64,000 nt of DNA from Lutraria lutraria. Taxonomy: Eukaryota > Mollusca > Bivalvia > Venerida > Mactridae. The translations under genes and the position numbers were made by a program. The DNA lies in the NCBI GenBank assembly GCA_964023205.1, contig OZ026851.1, positions 13,619,637 through 13,683,636 on the forward strand, written 5' to 3'. The notes beneath the pieces are model-generated. The model saw only the letters and a program-made list of their open reading frames with translations. It made no database searches and was not told where the DNA came from. Every line of letters begins with the position of its first letter. The stretch's first letter is position 1. Of the stretch, positions 11,908 to 23,507 are shown one piece after another.

Positions 11908-12361
11908 CTTCTGACACTGTTTTATCCAAAAATGATAGAACAAGTTTTGCTATAAAACCGATAAATGATAAAATTTGTGTCTAAGCCGGTAAAAACTCGA
12001 CAACTTTCACACTGAAATACAGTCAATTCAGACTCCAGACACTGGGATTAAACACGATGATTTTAAAAGCAAATCCATTTAACAACCATTTTGTGAAATC
12101 AAAGCGTTTTCAGCCAAACAGAAGCCGAATAAATACGACTCTAACATTCAATATTAAGACAATGCCTGCGAACACAAAACTGAAGATGAAGTTGAAACAT
12201 GGATTTTGGTTGGTTAATTTATTTCGCTATGGACCAACCAGGCAAGATGTTTCATTTACGATCTTAATGTCAACACCGATTGAATCTCCTTCGTGGAGAG
12301 TATCAAGATGGAAAGCATCTCATGAAAACTGATTCTACCGTGTAAATAATTACCTTTGACA
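11908..12361. promoter_or_regulatory. Divergent TOP2/UBE2G2 promoter and 5'UTR region
   Basis: The start codons of TOP2 (minus) and UBE2G2 (plus) are 454 bp apart and point away from each other, so both core promoters and both 5'UTRs probably lie here. I see no convincing TATA box and no CCAAT box inside the spacer. The nearest inverted CCAAT is at ~11755, inside the annotated first TOP2 intron. Transcription start sites cannot be placed from sequence. Confidence 0.55.
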
Positions 12362-15300
12362 ATGGCTGGGTCAGCTTTGAAACGACTCATGGCAGAGTAT
12401 AAACGTAATATATTTGTAACATTTATGTTTTGTGTAACATTTATGTTTCTTTCTAATCTTTATATTGCTGGCAGTATGATAGGTACAGTAACACCTCCAT
12501 TTGACACTGTGGCAAACATTGGATGACTGAGTGACTTGTCTTTCTTGTAATCTTACTATCTACTGTTCACAATTTTCTGTGTGTTAATTTACAGATCTCT
12601 GTTGTGTGATATAATAGGCTCGCTGGTGAAATAAGTAATTTAACTCACTGATATATACTATCAATATGGCATCCTTGAGTCGTGGGTAAGGAAAACACGT
12701 GAATTTTCATGAAAGAACGGTCGCACTCAGAAACGTTCTATCCATAAACTTGTCGAGAAAAAACACGTTCATGATTCAGTGACGAAATGTGTATGAAACA
12801 GAAAATTATCTGCATATACTTGAAAAATTTGATATTTTTTCATATAATGTCTACATTTAGTTGTTATTATCATAGTATCATTCTTCTTATTATTCTATTT
12901 ACATTTCTTGTCACCGACAATGACAGACTGATTGTTTACTGTTTGTTGCGCACGCGCGACAAAAGTTTGGATAAAATATTGATCTCACAAAACTATCGGT
13001 ATTCGACTGATTAAAAACCAATGTTGCGCTACTTGCATTGTTTACGAACGATCATCTTTTAATCACAAAAAACAATGATTTAAATAAATTTCTTTCTTTC
13101 TTGTTTTGGCTTTTTATTCATTTTTAATATTCATGCACAAAGAAACCAAATAAAGTGTAGAGAATGTAATATTTAAGTACACAAATTAATTGATATGCCA
13201 TTTAAAGTTCTGTTCATCAGTAAGGATTGTGGGAAGATTTTCTTAGTCCACAATACCGCTTAAGACTGTTCAGTGCGAAATATTTTAATATTTTCCAGTT
13301 AATTAGCATTAAAGAGGTTACTATCTATGTATATTGTTTACGTTGACAACTTGTTTCAGTGATTTTTAATAGTTTAGTGTGACTAAATGTGTTTTGTTTA
13401 CACTACACTATTGAGATATTTAAAACCCACGACTCAAGGAAAAGCAACATCTACGTAAATGCAAAGAGGTACTAATGAATAATTACGGTACTTTAAATAT
13501 TGGTATATAGCATTACGAGAGACATGAAAGTTGATATTTGTAGATAAAAGTTGTCTTGTGTTTTAAATGTAATTTCCATGCTTGTACCTGTGACGTCATC
13601 ACGCGCCACAAGTCTATTTTTAGAAATGGCCACGACTCAAGGCATATAAAGCATACATACAGCTATAGAGTCTTACAGTGTATGTATAGGTCTTTGGTGA
13701 TTCCACTAACTTGTAATGAATGCCAGATGTTTCACCCTGAAGACGTTTCACTCCCTGTGTTGTTTGTGGTTATGAACTCTTATTATATATGCATATCATA
13801 TGGCCTTATCCTCACAACTAACTTCTAATGCTGGCCTCCTGCACTTTGAACAGAAAGTGTGCAACAGTCATTCGTCTTATCATGTTAGTATGCATTTGAA
13901 TTAGATTCTTATCGAAAATAAGATCAATTTATTGATCACAGTTTTAAGAATTTTTGTAAACCCCACATTCATTATATTCAATGTACATGATTTGTTGCAT
14001 GATAATTAGTAATTATATTTATTTATACTATATGCATACATTACATGAATAATTGCAAATTCAATATGCTTCACATAATTATAGTATGCTAGTGCAATTT
14101 ATATCAATTCTTGAAATGAATTTATGATCATTTGTATTTACTGTTATTTATCTGATGATTAATTTTAGAGATGACACTGAATCCTCCAGAAGGAATTATT
14201 GCTGGTCCTGTAAATGAAGAAAACTTCTTTGAATGGGAAGCTCTAATTATGTAAGATTAAAATTATCTGTATTTATAAGTTATAACTGAAATAAAATGTT
14301 AATAAATGGTATTGTACCAATTACAGCAGTAACGTTTCTAAGATGAGAACTAAGTGACCATTTTAGAACTTCTCTTTTATGATGTTATTTGGACTGAATT
14401 ACCTATGTTGATTGTAATTCATAGAAAATCTATCTGGGTTTGATGACTATTAAAGACATTGAACATCTATTATATAAGTGATCATCCCCAAAAAAAACCC
14501 ACATGAGGTCTAATCCCTTGTTTTATTGCCCCTAATCAGATTAGTCCTGTCTGGTCACGGTCAGCTAAGTGGATGTAGACTTGACACCTAGTCAAATAAG
14601 AGGGTGATAAAATTTAATGATTCATAGTGACAGTTAGTTCACAAATAACTTCCTGTTCTTTTTATATTAAAGCATGTTATGTAGGGCTGTGGCGAGTATC
14701 CGAGTACTCGGGTATTCACGAATCAAATTGAAAAATCGAGTATGAATAATCGTCATTACTAAGATCGTGGTTCCCGATCTTGTTTTTTAACAAATTAAAA
14801 GTGTATTATTTGTTCTTAAAAATCCATTTTCTCTGAATATATATTGTCTCATTATGGACTACTTTGTTTGCCAAGATGTCCAATCGGTTCTTTAAATTAT
14901 GATGCTGGTAAATCAATTAACTGGAAGGGAGTACGTATAGATTTAAGCCATAGAACAATTTATATTGTCTTCAGGACTGCAATTTTTAAGGTTGTAGATG
15001 GGTTACTTGATAACAAAAGATTCGTGATTCGATTTGTGGATCGTAAGTGTTGAATCGTGGATTGGATTGGATCTCCACTTACCCAACGATCCACAGCCCT
15101 AATGTTATGTAAACAGAAGCTAGTCTATCATTGACCCTGACTGTTTTATTAACCCCTACTGTGGATTGAGAGGACTTGCATGGCATGTAACATATGGACC
15201 AGCAAGACCACAGTAGGGGGTAATAAAACAGACAGAGTCATAGAAATTAGCTTCTGTTTACATAATATGCATATAAAAACAACAGGAAGTTAGTCATAAG

Positions 15301-18222
15301 CTAATTATCACTATAAATCAATAAAATCTATTACCATATTTTTTACTTGGTCAAGTCTACAGACACTAAACTGACCATGACCAGACAGGGTTAGACTGAG
15401 AAGGGGCAATAAGATTTAGCTAGACCTCCAGTGACTTTTGGGGGGAGGGGGGGGGCACTTATATAGGAGTTGTTCATTTTTATTTTAAACTCAGCTTTCA
15501 TCTAAATTTCTCAGTTTGCTGTACATGATTGGACTTGATTTTTATCAAAATCAAGTCCTTTGTAATCGTAGACTTATATTGGTCGCTGGACTCCATAACA
15601 GCTCGGTTAAAAGAATGCCACATAAAGGAAATAGTACGCAACTAAATGGTATGTTTATATAGAAGTATCTGGAATCTTTCCCCAATTAAGTGTGTCAGAT
15701 CTAAATATATTTCAAATCATTCTATTGTAACTACATGGAAAGAGTCATGTATCTAAACAAGTGCTTGTCGGTAGATACATGAGATATTCAAATGCGTAGA
15801 ATTAAAACCGCGTTTTCACTGTCCAATAAAATATCTTGCCGTAAAAGTAGTTCTACTTTCGGTTTTCGTTCGATAGAACTTTCAGAAAAATCTCCACGGA
15901 CGTACTCATGCATTTGCAACAATCTACCATCGATGTGTGTGTTTTGTGCCTTTCTAACATTTCTTAATATTACAAAGCGAATTCTCATTTAATCGTATTC
16001 CGGGATATTCACACCAACTAGTGTTATTTTGATGACGGAATCGCTATTTATAGACTCACTCCCCGCAGTGGCTAGTAGCAAAGCGTAACCGATGTGGGGA
16101 GTTTCATTTATCGAAGGTTAAATGTTAAAACTGCGGCTTAAGAATAATAATTCGAGTCGCTAAATACGAACGTAAATTACTGGATACGTGCTTTTAAAAT
16201 TTACTGTTTAAGAGTTCCTTTTACGCCAGATTATTTAGAATTACATAATCACGTCTGAATTTCATGCAACATCGGGTTAACTATAGGTCATATAGGTCTT
16301 ACTCTACTGTGTCAGGACCTTTTTGATTTGAGTGACCCTGAATGTATTCAATGCGACGATGTTCTGTTGTGTTAAAACCAGAAAAATCAATGTTTGTATT
16401 TACTGTTACTGAAGTGTTGTTTACTAGTTTTGTACAATAAAGAGTTTTTAATGCAATTAAATTGTCCTCAATTAATGTGCTAATCATTAAACTTTCCAAT
16501 ATCAGGCTTTTTTCATTTTAAAATTTTAGCAAAGGGACTATAGTAAAGCCCTAGCTTATGTCATTTCCCTATATGCATATGACCTGCATTACAATATGAA
16601 TGAAAAATCGGTCCGTAATTTTAAATGTTAAAATATTTTTATGGGCTCGAACGATGTGGGTACACATTTCTCTCTTTTGTCTCGTATGGTAAAAATCAAG
16701 TCCGACAGTACTTTCAGTACTTTGATTTTTAAATTATATTTGTAGTACTTATATTTAGAAGAATAAAATTTATATTCAGGGGTCCAGAAGGAACATGTTT
16801 TGAAGGTGGGGTATTTCCTGCGAGGTTAACTTTTCCTCCAGATTACCCTCTTGGACCTCCTAAGATGAAATTTACATGTGATTTATTCCACCCCAATAGT
16901 AAGTTAACTTTATTTACTCTCCGAATATCACTTGATTGCTGTAACAATATTTTTGACATGGCAGTATTTTTAAGTAGAACTAGAGCCACTTGATACAAAA
17001 TCAAACATGCTCACTGTTATGATTCGTGGTTGGATTTGGGATCGTAAGTGCTGAATTGTGGATCAGATTGCCTCTTACCCAAGGATCCTCAGCCCTAATG
17101 TCTATCTAGGAAATTTTCAATTTTAAGATCAGATGAATCATTATTACATTGTATTTACATTTCCTTTTTTCCCCCAAATTATGTGCTAGTGTTTTGGAAA
17201 ATTTAGCACACCTTCAGAGTCGAGTGTAATTTGTATTGTCCTGAAAATGATAAAAAAATAGATGCTTAGAGTTTGCTGTTTTTTATTTTATAACCCCTTG
17301 TTAGTTCTGACCTGTAAATTAAGTGTATAAACAAATACATGTTTGTCTTCAGTATAACCATTGGTCAGTTTTAACAGAGACATAGTTAATGTTATCTATG
17401 TCTCTGGTTGAAATCAACCAATCAGATTCTTGATTAATAAGACTGGTCCCATATTCCTGTCTCATAGTCAATAACCACAGACACATCATCAATATCTTCC
17501 GATTTTAAAAAAAAGATGTTATAAAAATGATTTTTAGTAGTAGAGACCAGTCTCAGATTGCAGGCATTTCATTGGTCAGTTTGAAAATTGAGTTAAAAAT
17601 CCTCCAATGAATGCATGAGTTATTAGACTGGTACTCAGTCTCAGCATTATAACATCAGACCTAGTATTATGATGGTTTTAATATTTCAGTATATCCAGAT
17701 GGAAGAGTTTGTATATCAATCTTACATGCACCTGGTGATGATCCTATGGGGTATGAGACAAGTGCGGAAAGATGGAGTCCAGTACAAAGTGTAGAAAAGA
17801 TTTTACTTTCTGTAGTTAGCATGTTAGCAGGTAATTTATTTAGGATTACTCTATGAAAAAGAACAGATAAATGGGTCAGAAATCTTTTCGTATTTTATCT
17901 TCTGAACATACTTATGTGAGAATAGTATTATACGGTTCGCAAAATGGAAAGTCTTGTCAACATAACTATTGACTCATTTTCCTGAATCATGATTGTTTAG
18001 ATTTAACAAGGTTTTAGTTGCTGAATTGAACAAACTTAGTGACAAAGTAAAGTTACAGATCATGAAAATGGTTTTGAATCAGGATTTTATTTTATGGATT
18101 TGTTTTCAGAGCCTAATGATGAAAGTGCTGCCAATGTTGATGCTGCGAAGATGTGGCGAGAAGAGAGAGACAAATTTGAAGAAATTGCTGAAAAACATGT
18201 TAAAAAAAGCCTAGGCTTGTGA
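12362..18222 (+). CDS. UBE2G2: Ubiquitin-conjugating enzyme E2 G2
   Basis: E2 enzyme that takes ubiquitin from E1 as a thioester and builds Lys48 chains, chiefly for ER-associated degradation with ER-membrane E3 ligases such as gp78 (known for the family). Coding exons: 12362-12404, 14169-14250, 16780-16898, 17690-17830, 18110-18222, totalling 498 nt and 165 residues, identical in length to the human protein. The start [14 protein letters not shown] and the end KKSLGL match the family. Visible: UBC fold with [13 protein letters not shown], the HPN motif (FHPNIYPDG), catalytic Cys89 in GRVCISIL, and the acidic loop [11 protein letters not shown] characteristic of the G-type E2s. The internal stretch [20 protein letters not shown] is almost invariant. 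The downstream neighbour TMBIM6 is convergent. Confidence 0.98.
12664..13647. mobile_element. ~985-bp inverted-repeat element in UBE2G2 intron 1
   Basis: Left ATATGGCATCCTTGAGTCGT and right CCACGACTCAAGGCATAT are inverted. A third related site CCCACGACTCAAGGA is at ~13426. No coding sequence is recognised. Confidence 0.5.
14478..15465. mobile_element. ~1-kb foldback element with nested hAT MITE
   Basis: The left arm (14487-14673) is matched in reverse by the right arm (about 15270-15455): GAGGTCTAATCCCTTG, CCTGTCTGGTCACGGTCAG, GTAGACTTGAC and AACTTCCTGTTCTTTTTATA all have counterparts. Nearer the centre, ACAGAAGCTAGTCTATC and ACCCCTACTGTGG (15112-15165) pair with sequence at 15205-15262. The hAT MITE 14682-15101 is inserted within it. 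UBE2G2 intron 2. Confidence 0.75.
14682..15101. mobile_element. 420-bp hAT MITE with 8-bp target duplication
   Basis: Ends TAGGGCTGTGG and CCACAGCCCTA form an 11-bp perfect inverted repeat. They are flanked by the perfect 8-bp duplication ATGTTATG (14674-14681 and 15102-15109). Eight-bp duplications and TAGGG ends are diagnostic of hAT. Inside are ATCCGAGTACTCGGGTAT and repeated GGATCGTAAGTG-type motifs. No transposase. Confidence 0.9.
15531..15558. repeat. 28-bp palindrome
   Basis: GGACTTGATTTT, four bases, then AAAATCAAGTCC: near-perfect dyad in UBE2G2 intron 2. The text AAAAATCAAGTCC recurs near 16688, so it is probably a mobile-element terminus rather than a regulatory site. Confidence 0.6.
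17018..17099. repeat. Truncated right end of the TAGGGCTGTGG hAT MITE
   Basis: GATTCGTGGTTGG ... GGATCGTAAGTGCTGAA ... ACCCAAGGATCCTCAGCCCTA follows the right part of 14682-15101 with substitutions. UBE2G2 intron 3. Confidence 0.65.
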
Positions 18223-19516
18223 TCCATAGACAATTCATTGTTTTTATTTAATATGTGTCTGTCAGTGTTTTTTTTTTACTTCATGGAAGAGTTGGAAAAG
18301 GAAAGCTGTCTTTAACTAACAAGTGATATTATATTCCTCTAACCTAATTATTTGGAATACCTTTTATTTGAATATATCAATTTTTTGGACTTAAGAACAC
18401 TTTGTTAAAGGAAACTTGTATGATAATCATAAAAGTATTTTCTTGGGCATTTTTTTCCAATGGATTTTTGATATCATAGTCTTTTTCCTCAGGTATACAT
18501 AAGTGTACATAAATAAGGCAGTAGGTAGATGAAGTTAGATATAATCTTACGTTGTTACAATTAATTCTAAAATATAGATTAAACAACAACAACAACACAT
18601 GTTGAAATTTCTAATGTTTTAGAAACGTTTTGGCGTTAGGCCTTCTTCAAGATAATACATAATTTTTTTAACAATCCAGCCCTTTTTTAAATGTTTTTGG
18701 GAACAGGTGTCAGGTCCTCATCTCTGATAATGAATACTTATTTACCTCCAGCTAGCACCTCCTGTTTATTCTGACTTGTGTACATTTGTATGATATCTAT
18801 ATAAAGGTGTTTTATAACTGTACAGGGAAAGTATCAATTCAGCATTATAGAGGACATGTATTCTAAGCCGTGATTTGTATTGTTAACAGTTATAGTTGTT
18901 GTAGTATCATTGCTTTTATATATCCCAGGTTTAATACAGGGTATTGACCTTGGGTTTTCTATTTTACATAATATATGTCATATTATACTCAGATATTGGT
19001 GAACCCTAATATTTATGTACATTGTATATGTATTATTTTACAATTGTTGTAGAATACTAGTAAATTTGTATTTAATCAATTATGAATCAAAATTTGATAC
19101 ATGGAAAATAATTAAGAAAAAATCATTTCTTGACCTGAAAAACTGATGAACAATTTGCTAATGTTTAGTGATCCTCCTCTTGGACTTGTCACTAAAATTG
19201 TTGGCAGATATTTGCTGCTTGATTGGCAAATCCTTACATAAGAATATTCCTGGTCAATACATAACAATAGATTATATTTTTCTAGTATTTTTTCGATTTC
19301 AGAAATCTACTGTAATTTTTTTGGAATAATTTAAATCCTACAATTTCAGTATCCTGGAATATATTCAATTTGATTGTAAAATGCATGAACAGCATCATCA
19401 CTTAGAAGTAAGCTTGCACTGAGTATTGGCTTTTATTTGTAACTGGTAAATTATCCTCTGTCTGAAATAATTTAACTTAAGTATCATAAAATGATATTAC
19501 TTAATGGTATGTGATT

Positions 19517-19760
19517 TACCAGCGGTAGTGGTTGAAGTGGTCAAGTGGTTATTGTCTCTGACTAGTAATCAATAATCTCTCACCCAGCTGGGACCAAATT
19601 TCACATTTGAGGAAGTTGTCTAGCTAGCTTATGGAAGGTTGATGGCTCTATGCATGTGTAAGCCTGGGGTTTTCATCCACCATTAAAGCTGATAATGTTA
19701 CCATGAGACCCTGGCTGTTGATGTAACGTTTAACCACAGAGAGGAAAAACGTTTAACCAC
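19517..19760 (+). repeat. tRNA-derived SINE
   Basis: Head with GTGGTCAAGTGGTTATTG and a degenerate B box; body with ACCAAATTTCACATTTGAGG and a tail GACCCTGGCTGTTGATG then AACGTTTAACCACAG. The tail matches 54858-55055 (GACCCTAGCTGCTGGTGCAA). Confidence 0.6.
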
Positions 19761-20224
19761 ACAGAAAGGAAAAGTAGTGAATGAAGTTTTGCCAATCATT
19801 ATCCTGTGTTTGAATGAAGTTATTCAGGTCATTTAACTGTAATTATTGAATTGCCGAAAAAAATATCATGATGTTGATTTTTCCTTTGTAAATTTGAGTA
19901 CATTTTTTTAAGTATGTTTTACTTAGTCTATACGAGTACATCGCTGATTCTGTATTTATTTGATAACTGATCATGTGTTCAAATAGTCTACTTCAGTCAT
20001 ATTCAATCATTACAGTCAAGTTCAAGAATGATGGTGCCACATTTCATGTTTTATATTTGATAATGAAATAATATTTTTAGCTTAAGACATTTTTCTCTAC
20101 ACACTGTTTATCCTGATTGCTCAAATGTTTGACATATTTTCACCTACAGATTCAACATTCTTTGTCATGTGACTACCGGTATTCTCCTTGGAAGGAGCAT
20201 CATTGTTAATTTTACTCTGCTTAA

Positions 20225-20644
20225 AGGGGCATGCCCAGGAACTGCTGTGTCTTGGGTATCATACACCACAAATGCGTTTATCACGTGTAAAACCAATTAT
20301 TACCGAAAAGTCAAAGAAGAATGTGCGTTCCCAAATGACTATATAACGCGCGCGTCGGTATTTGTATGTCGATCTAAATAAAAGGCTGTAAGCCTTTTAT
20401 TGACGACAACGATATTTCCGATTTGTCTGAGAATTTAACTGAGCGTGCGCACTGTCATTTGTCTGCAATGTTTTCGGTTTTGACAGATCCCGAAAGGGTT
20501 TGGTTAATTTTGAAATGTGTATATTGAGTAAACTATCGGGATATTTCGTAGATATTTTACATGGCTTTCATTAATTGATTTAGGAATTAAAACGATACCA
20601 ATTTAATTGCTATTCGAGACACTTTAATTCCAGGGCATGCCCCT
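20225..20644. mobile_element. 420-bp TTAA-type MITE
   Basis: Perfect 12-bp inverted ends AGGGGCATGCCC / GGGCATGCCCCT, extended imperfectly, and flanked on both sides by TTAA (20221-20224, 20645-20648). TTAA targets are used by piggyBac and Kolobok transposases; which one applies is not decidable. Confidence 0.85.
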
Positions 20645-21060
20645 TTAAGAATTTGTGATATACTGTGTTGTGTCACTTCTTTAACCAGGACTTGTAATGA
20701 TGAGGAAGTGCTAGAGTGATAATCAGAAAAGTTAATTGTCTTTAGAAGTGTTTCATGTAAATTGCAAATATTTATTAGAAAATAACTGTTATTTCATATT
20801 AATTACTTACGTTTTTAATGTGATGTCTCTGTGAAATAAGTGTATAGTCCTAAAATCCTAGCACCAAGTAAAATATAATTATGTAAAAAACAAAATTTGA
20901 GTTTTTCATTTTTTCTTTAAATATATTTTGCCTTGTAAAATGCAAGGGTGATATTCACTGCACATCTATTGTACAAAAGTTATAGAGTCTTATTTCATCA
21001 AATATGGTATTTTGTGATAAGTCTTGATGTATTCGATATTTCTAGGTATGACACTTCAGC

Positions 21061-21236
21061 TACAGTCAAATCTGTGAACAAAGACCGCCCTTGGGAAGTG
21101 TAAGACAAAATGTTGCCTTAATTTACAGGTGACCCTTATTCGGAGGTCATTTTCTTCTAAATAATGACGACATTTAACTTTATTCCTAAGGTGGCCATTA
21201 TTCAGAGGTGGCCATTAAAACACAGGTTTGGCTGTA
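21061..21236. mobile_element. pogo/Tc1-like MITE, family 2, copy 1
   Basis: Ends TACAGTCAAATCTGTGAACA and CACAGGTTTGGCTGTA, with internal GGTGACCCTTATTCGGAGGT and AGAGGTGGCCATTA. A second copy is at 52638-52819 and a partial right end is near 59240-59295. Confidence 0.75.
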
Positions 21237-21245
21237 TACATCAGC

Positions 21246-21320
21246 TGTTCGTAACAAGGATTTGAATCCTTAACCTGCCACTCGTTGGAAGGGATGCTCA
21301 ACCAGTTGACAGTCCAGAGA
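21246..21320 (-). repeat. tRNA-derived SINE head
   Basis: Minus strand: CTGTCAACTGGTTGAGCATC (A-box-like) and GGATTCAAATCCTTG (B-box-like) about 30 bp apart. Confidence 0.45.
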
Positions 21321-21477
21321 AACTGGGTCAGTGATTCATGACAGCAACTGGCTATACTTAACACTCATTCAAATCCATCCTTTTTCTATGAAAGATTCAA
21401 ACATGTTTTTATATTAAAGTACATTCAAATGTAATGCACAGTCACTGTGACGGTGTCTATTACTAAAAAAAATTATA

Positions 21478-21700
21478 ACCTGGCAAACCAGGTTCAAATC
21501 CCATTGGTGGAATACCCTTCTATGAAAATTTTATCAAAATGTTGACTTTCCTCCAAGTATGGAGAAGTTGTCAGCTCCTTGTGGTAGGTTAAGTTAGTAC
21601 TGGTTAGAATACAGCCGAGGAAAACTGGTGAGGCAAACTGGACACTATGTAATAGAAATATCACTGAAAAACAGCGTTAAATGGACTGAAGAAAAAAATC
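21478..21700 (+). repeat. SINE fragment
   Basis: B-box-like CAGGTTCAAATCCCATTGG, then AATACCCTTCTATGAAAATT (also in the SINE at 55733-55900) and GTTAGTACTGGTTAG (also in the SINE at 41389-41660). Confidence 0.5.
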
Positions 21701-23507
21701 AAGCTACCAAAACAAAACCACAAGAAACTAGGAATAGATTATATTTCAATGAAAGGCAAAGTCACAATTAACAACACAAATGATTATAAAAAAAAATTCT
21801 CATCAATAACGAAAAATCTCTTAGGCTAAAATCTGTTAACAAAATCACAACTTGGGTGACAAATATATCTTGAGTGAAAATGTAAATTTTTTTTTTTTTT
21901 TTATATTCAGTTAATAAGTGGCTCCAAATTAATAATTAATTATTAGCGACTTTATTAATTAAGCAAATATTACAACAGGCGTATACAAAACAAACAATAT
22001 CAATAATAACTTTTTAAATAATTGAAAAAGCTATGAGTTTAAATCTGCATGAAATCAATATGGTATCATAAATTATGAATGTATTATTGAATATTGTGTG
22101 CAAAATATTACACTACCACCCATGATTTATAAAATACACCAATAACAACAAACAAAATATTATGACAGAAACTGAAATTAATCGATAAATCTTCACAGAA
22201 ATAGTGTGCATGTATTGTATTTTACACAAACCTAAATATAAAGTTACATGGGTATTTTTAAGCTAAGTATACTCCTTTTTTAAGAACAGCCCAGAGGACA
22301 AAAACATGTAAATATTAATAACTTGGTGCAAGAATGAGATAAAGAAGAATCTTTTAATTCATTGGTTTCCACACCCCAATCAAGAAGATTTTGAGGACAA
22401 GTTAAGATCACATACACAAAAATATTTACAGCCAGAGATGTTAAACATACAAATACTTAAATTTAGAAGTCATAAACAATATCGGTAGTATGAGTACTAG
22501 GTAACTATTACTGTTTAATATAGAATTCTTGAATATGCTAAACATTTGATAGTAAAAATAATGATCTTTGTATACATAACTCATATAGTCATTGCGATAC
22601 AGGCTGAGAATGTGTTAGTCACCAAACCAATATATGTTAACAGAAGATGATAAATAAGACTAAAATTAGCCAATCAGAATCTTTATCTCAGCCATCGAGA
22701 ATAGAGGACAGTTTTCACGTAGACTGCACATACAGAATGAATATACTGTACTTAAGCAATTAAATTTGAAAAATGTATATTTAATTATTCCTAGAAATTT
22801 TGTCCATACCAAAATTACAATATAATTACAAATTTTGCTATACGATACAAAAGCAAATGATATCACTTACTCAGACAACAGAAAATACAAAATAAAAACA
22901 TGGCATACTCAAGACAAAAATAAAGTAAAATGTTTCATTGCCCAGTATTCTTCGGGAGAAATAATAAGAAAGGAATGTATTATTAACTTAAGTTACAAAT
23001 TCATTACAACTTTTTATAAATTCTTTGTTATCAAAACACAAAGCTGAATTTTTTCATGCAGAGTTGAAAGTGGGTTTAACTTTCCATCCATCCGTATACA
23101 AACAACATGAACTTGAACATGGTTCTATCATTTCTCTCCTTGAACTAGGCATTAAGATGCCAGTTTTGATAAAATCGGTATGAAGTCATGAATTTATCTT
23201 GAAACGAGTCACAAGAAAACTCAAGTATCAGCGAAAAAGATACCCAGATAATAGTTACGATGTCATTTAGAACAAATTTAAGCATCATAAACATTGAAAA
23301 TATTTGTAATCATTTTGCCAAAAATTCACAATTCAACGAAACATTAGGCAAAAATAATAAGTCCACAATAAGTCCATCTTCATACACAACATAAATAAAA
23401 TATATATTTTCTATTTATTCAGTTACAGAATTACTTTTTCTTGCGGAAGGCAATGAAACATTACAATGTCACTCTTTTCACCAAACTTCACCAACAGTCA
23501 CATTCTC

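Larger units (their letters stand above)
18223..23507. other. Convergent intergenic and 3'UTR region between UBE2G2 and TMBIM6
   Basis: No coding exon is recognised. It should hold the UBE2G2 3'UTR at the left and the TMBIM6 3'UTR at the right; the polyadenylation sites are not distinguishable among many AATAAA-like strings. It contains tRNA-derived SINE pieces (19517-19760, 21246-21320, 21478-21700), a TTAA-type MITE (20225-20644) and a pogo-like MITE (21061-21236), listed separately. Open frames here are short and AT-driven. Confidence 0.7.
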
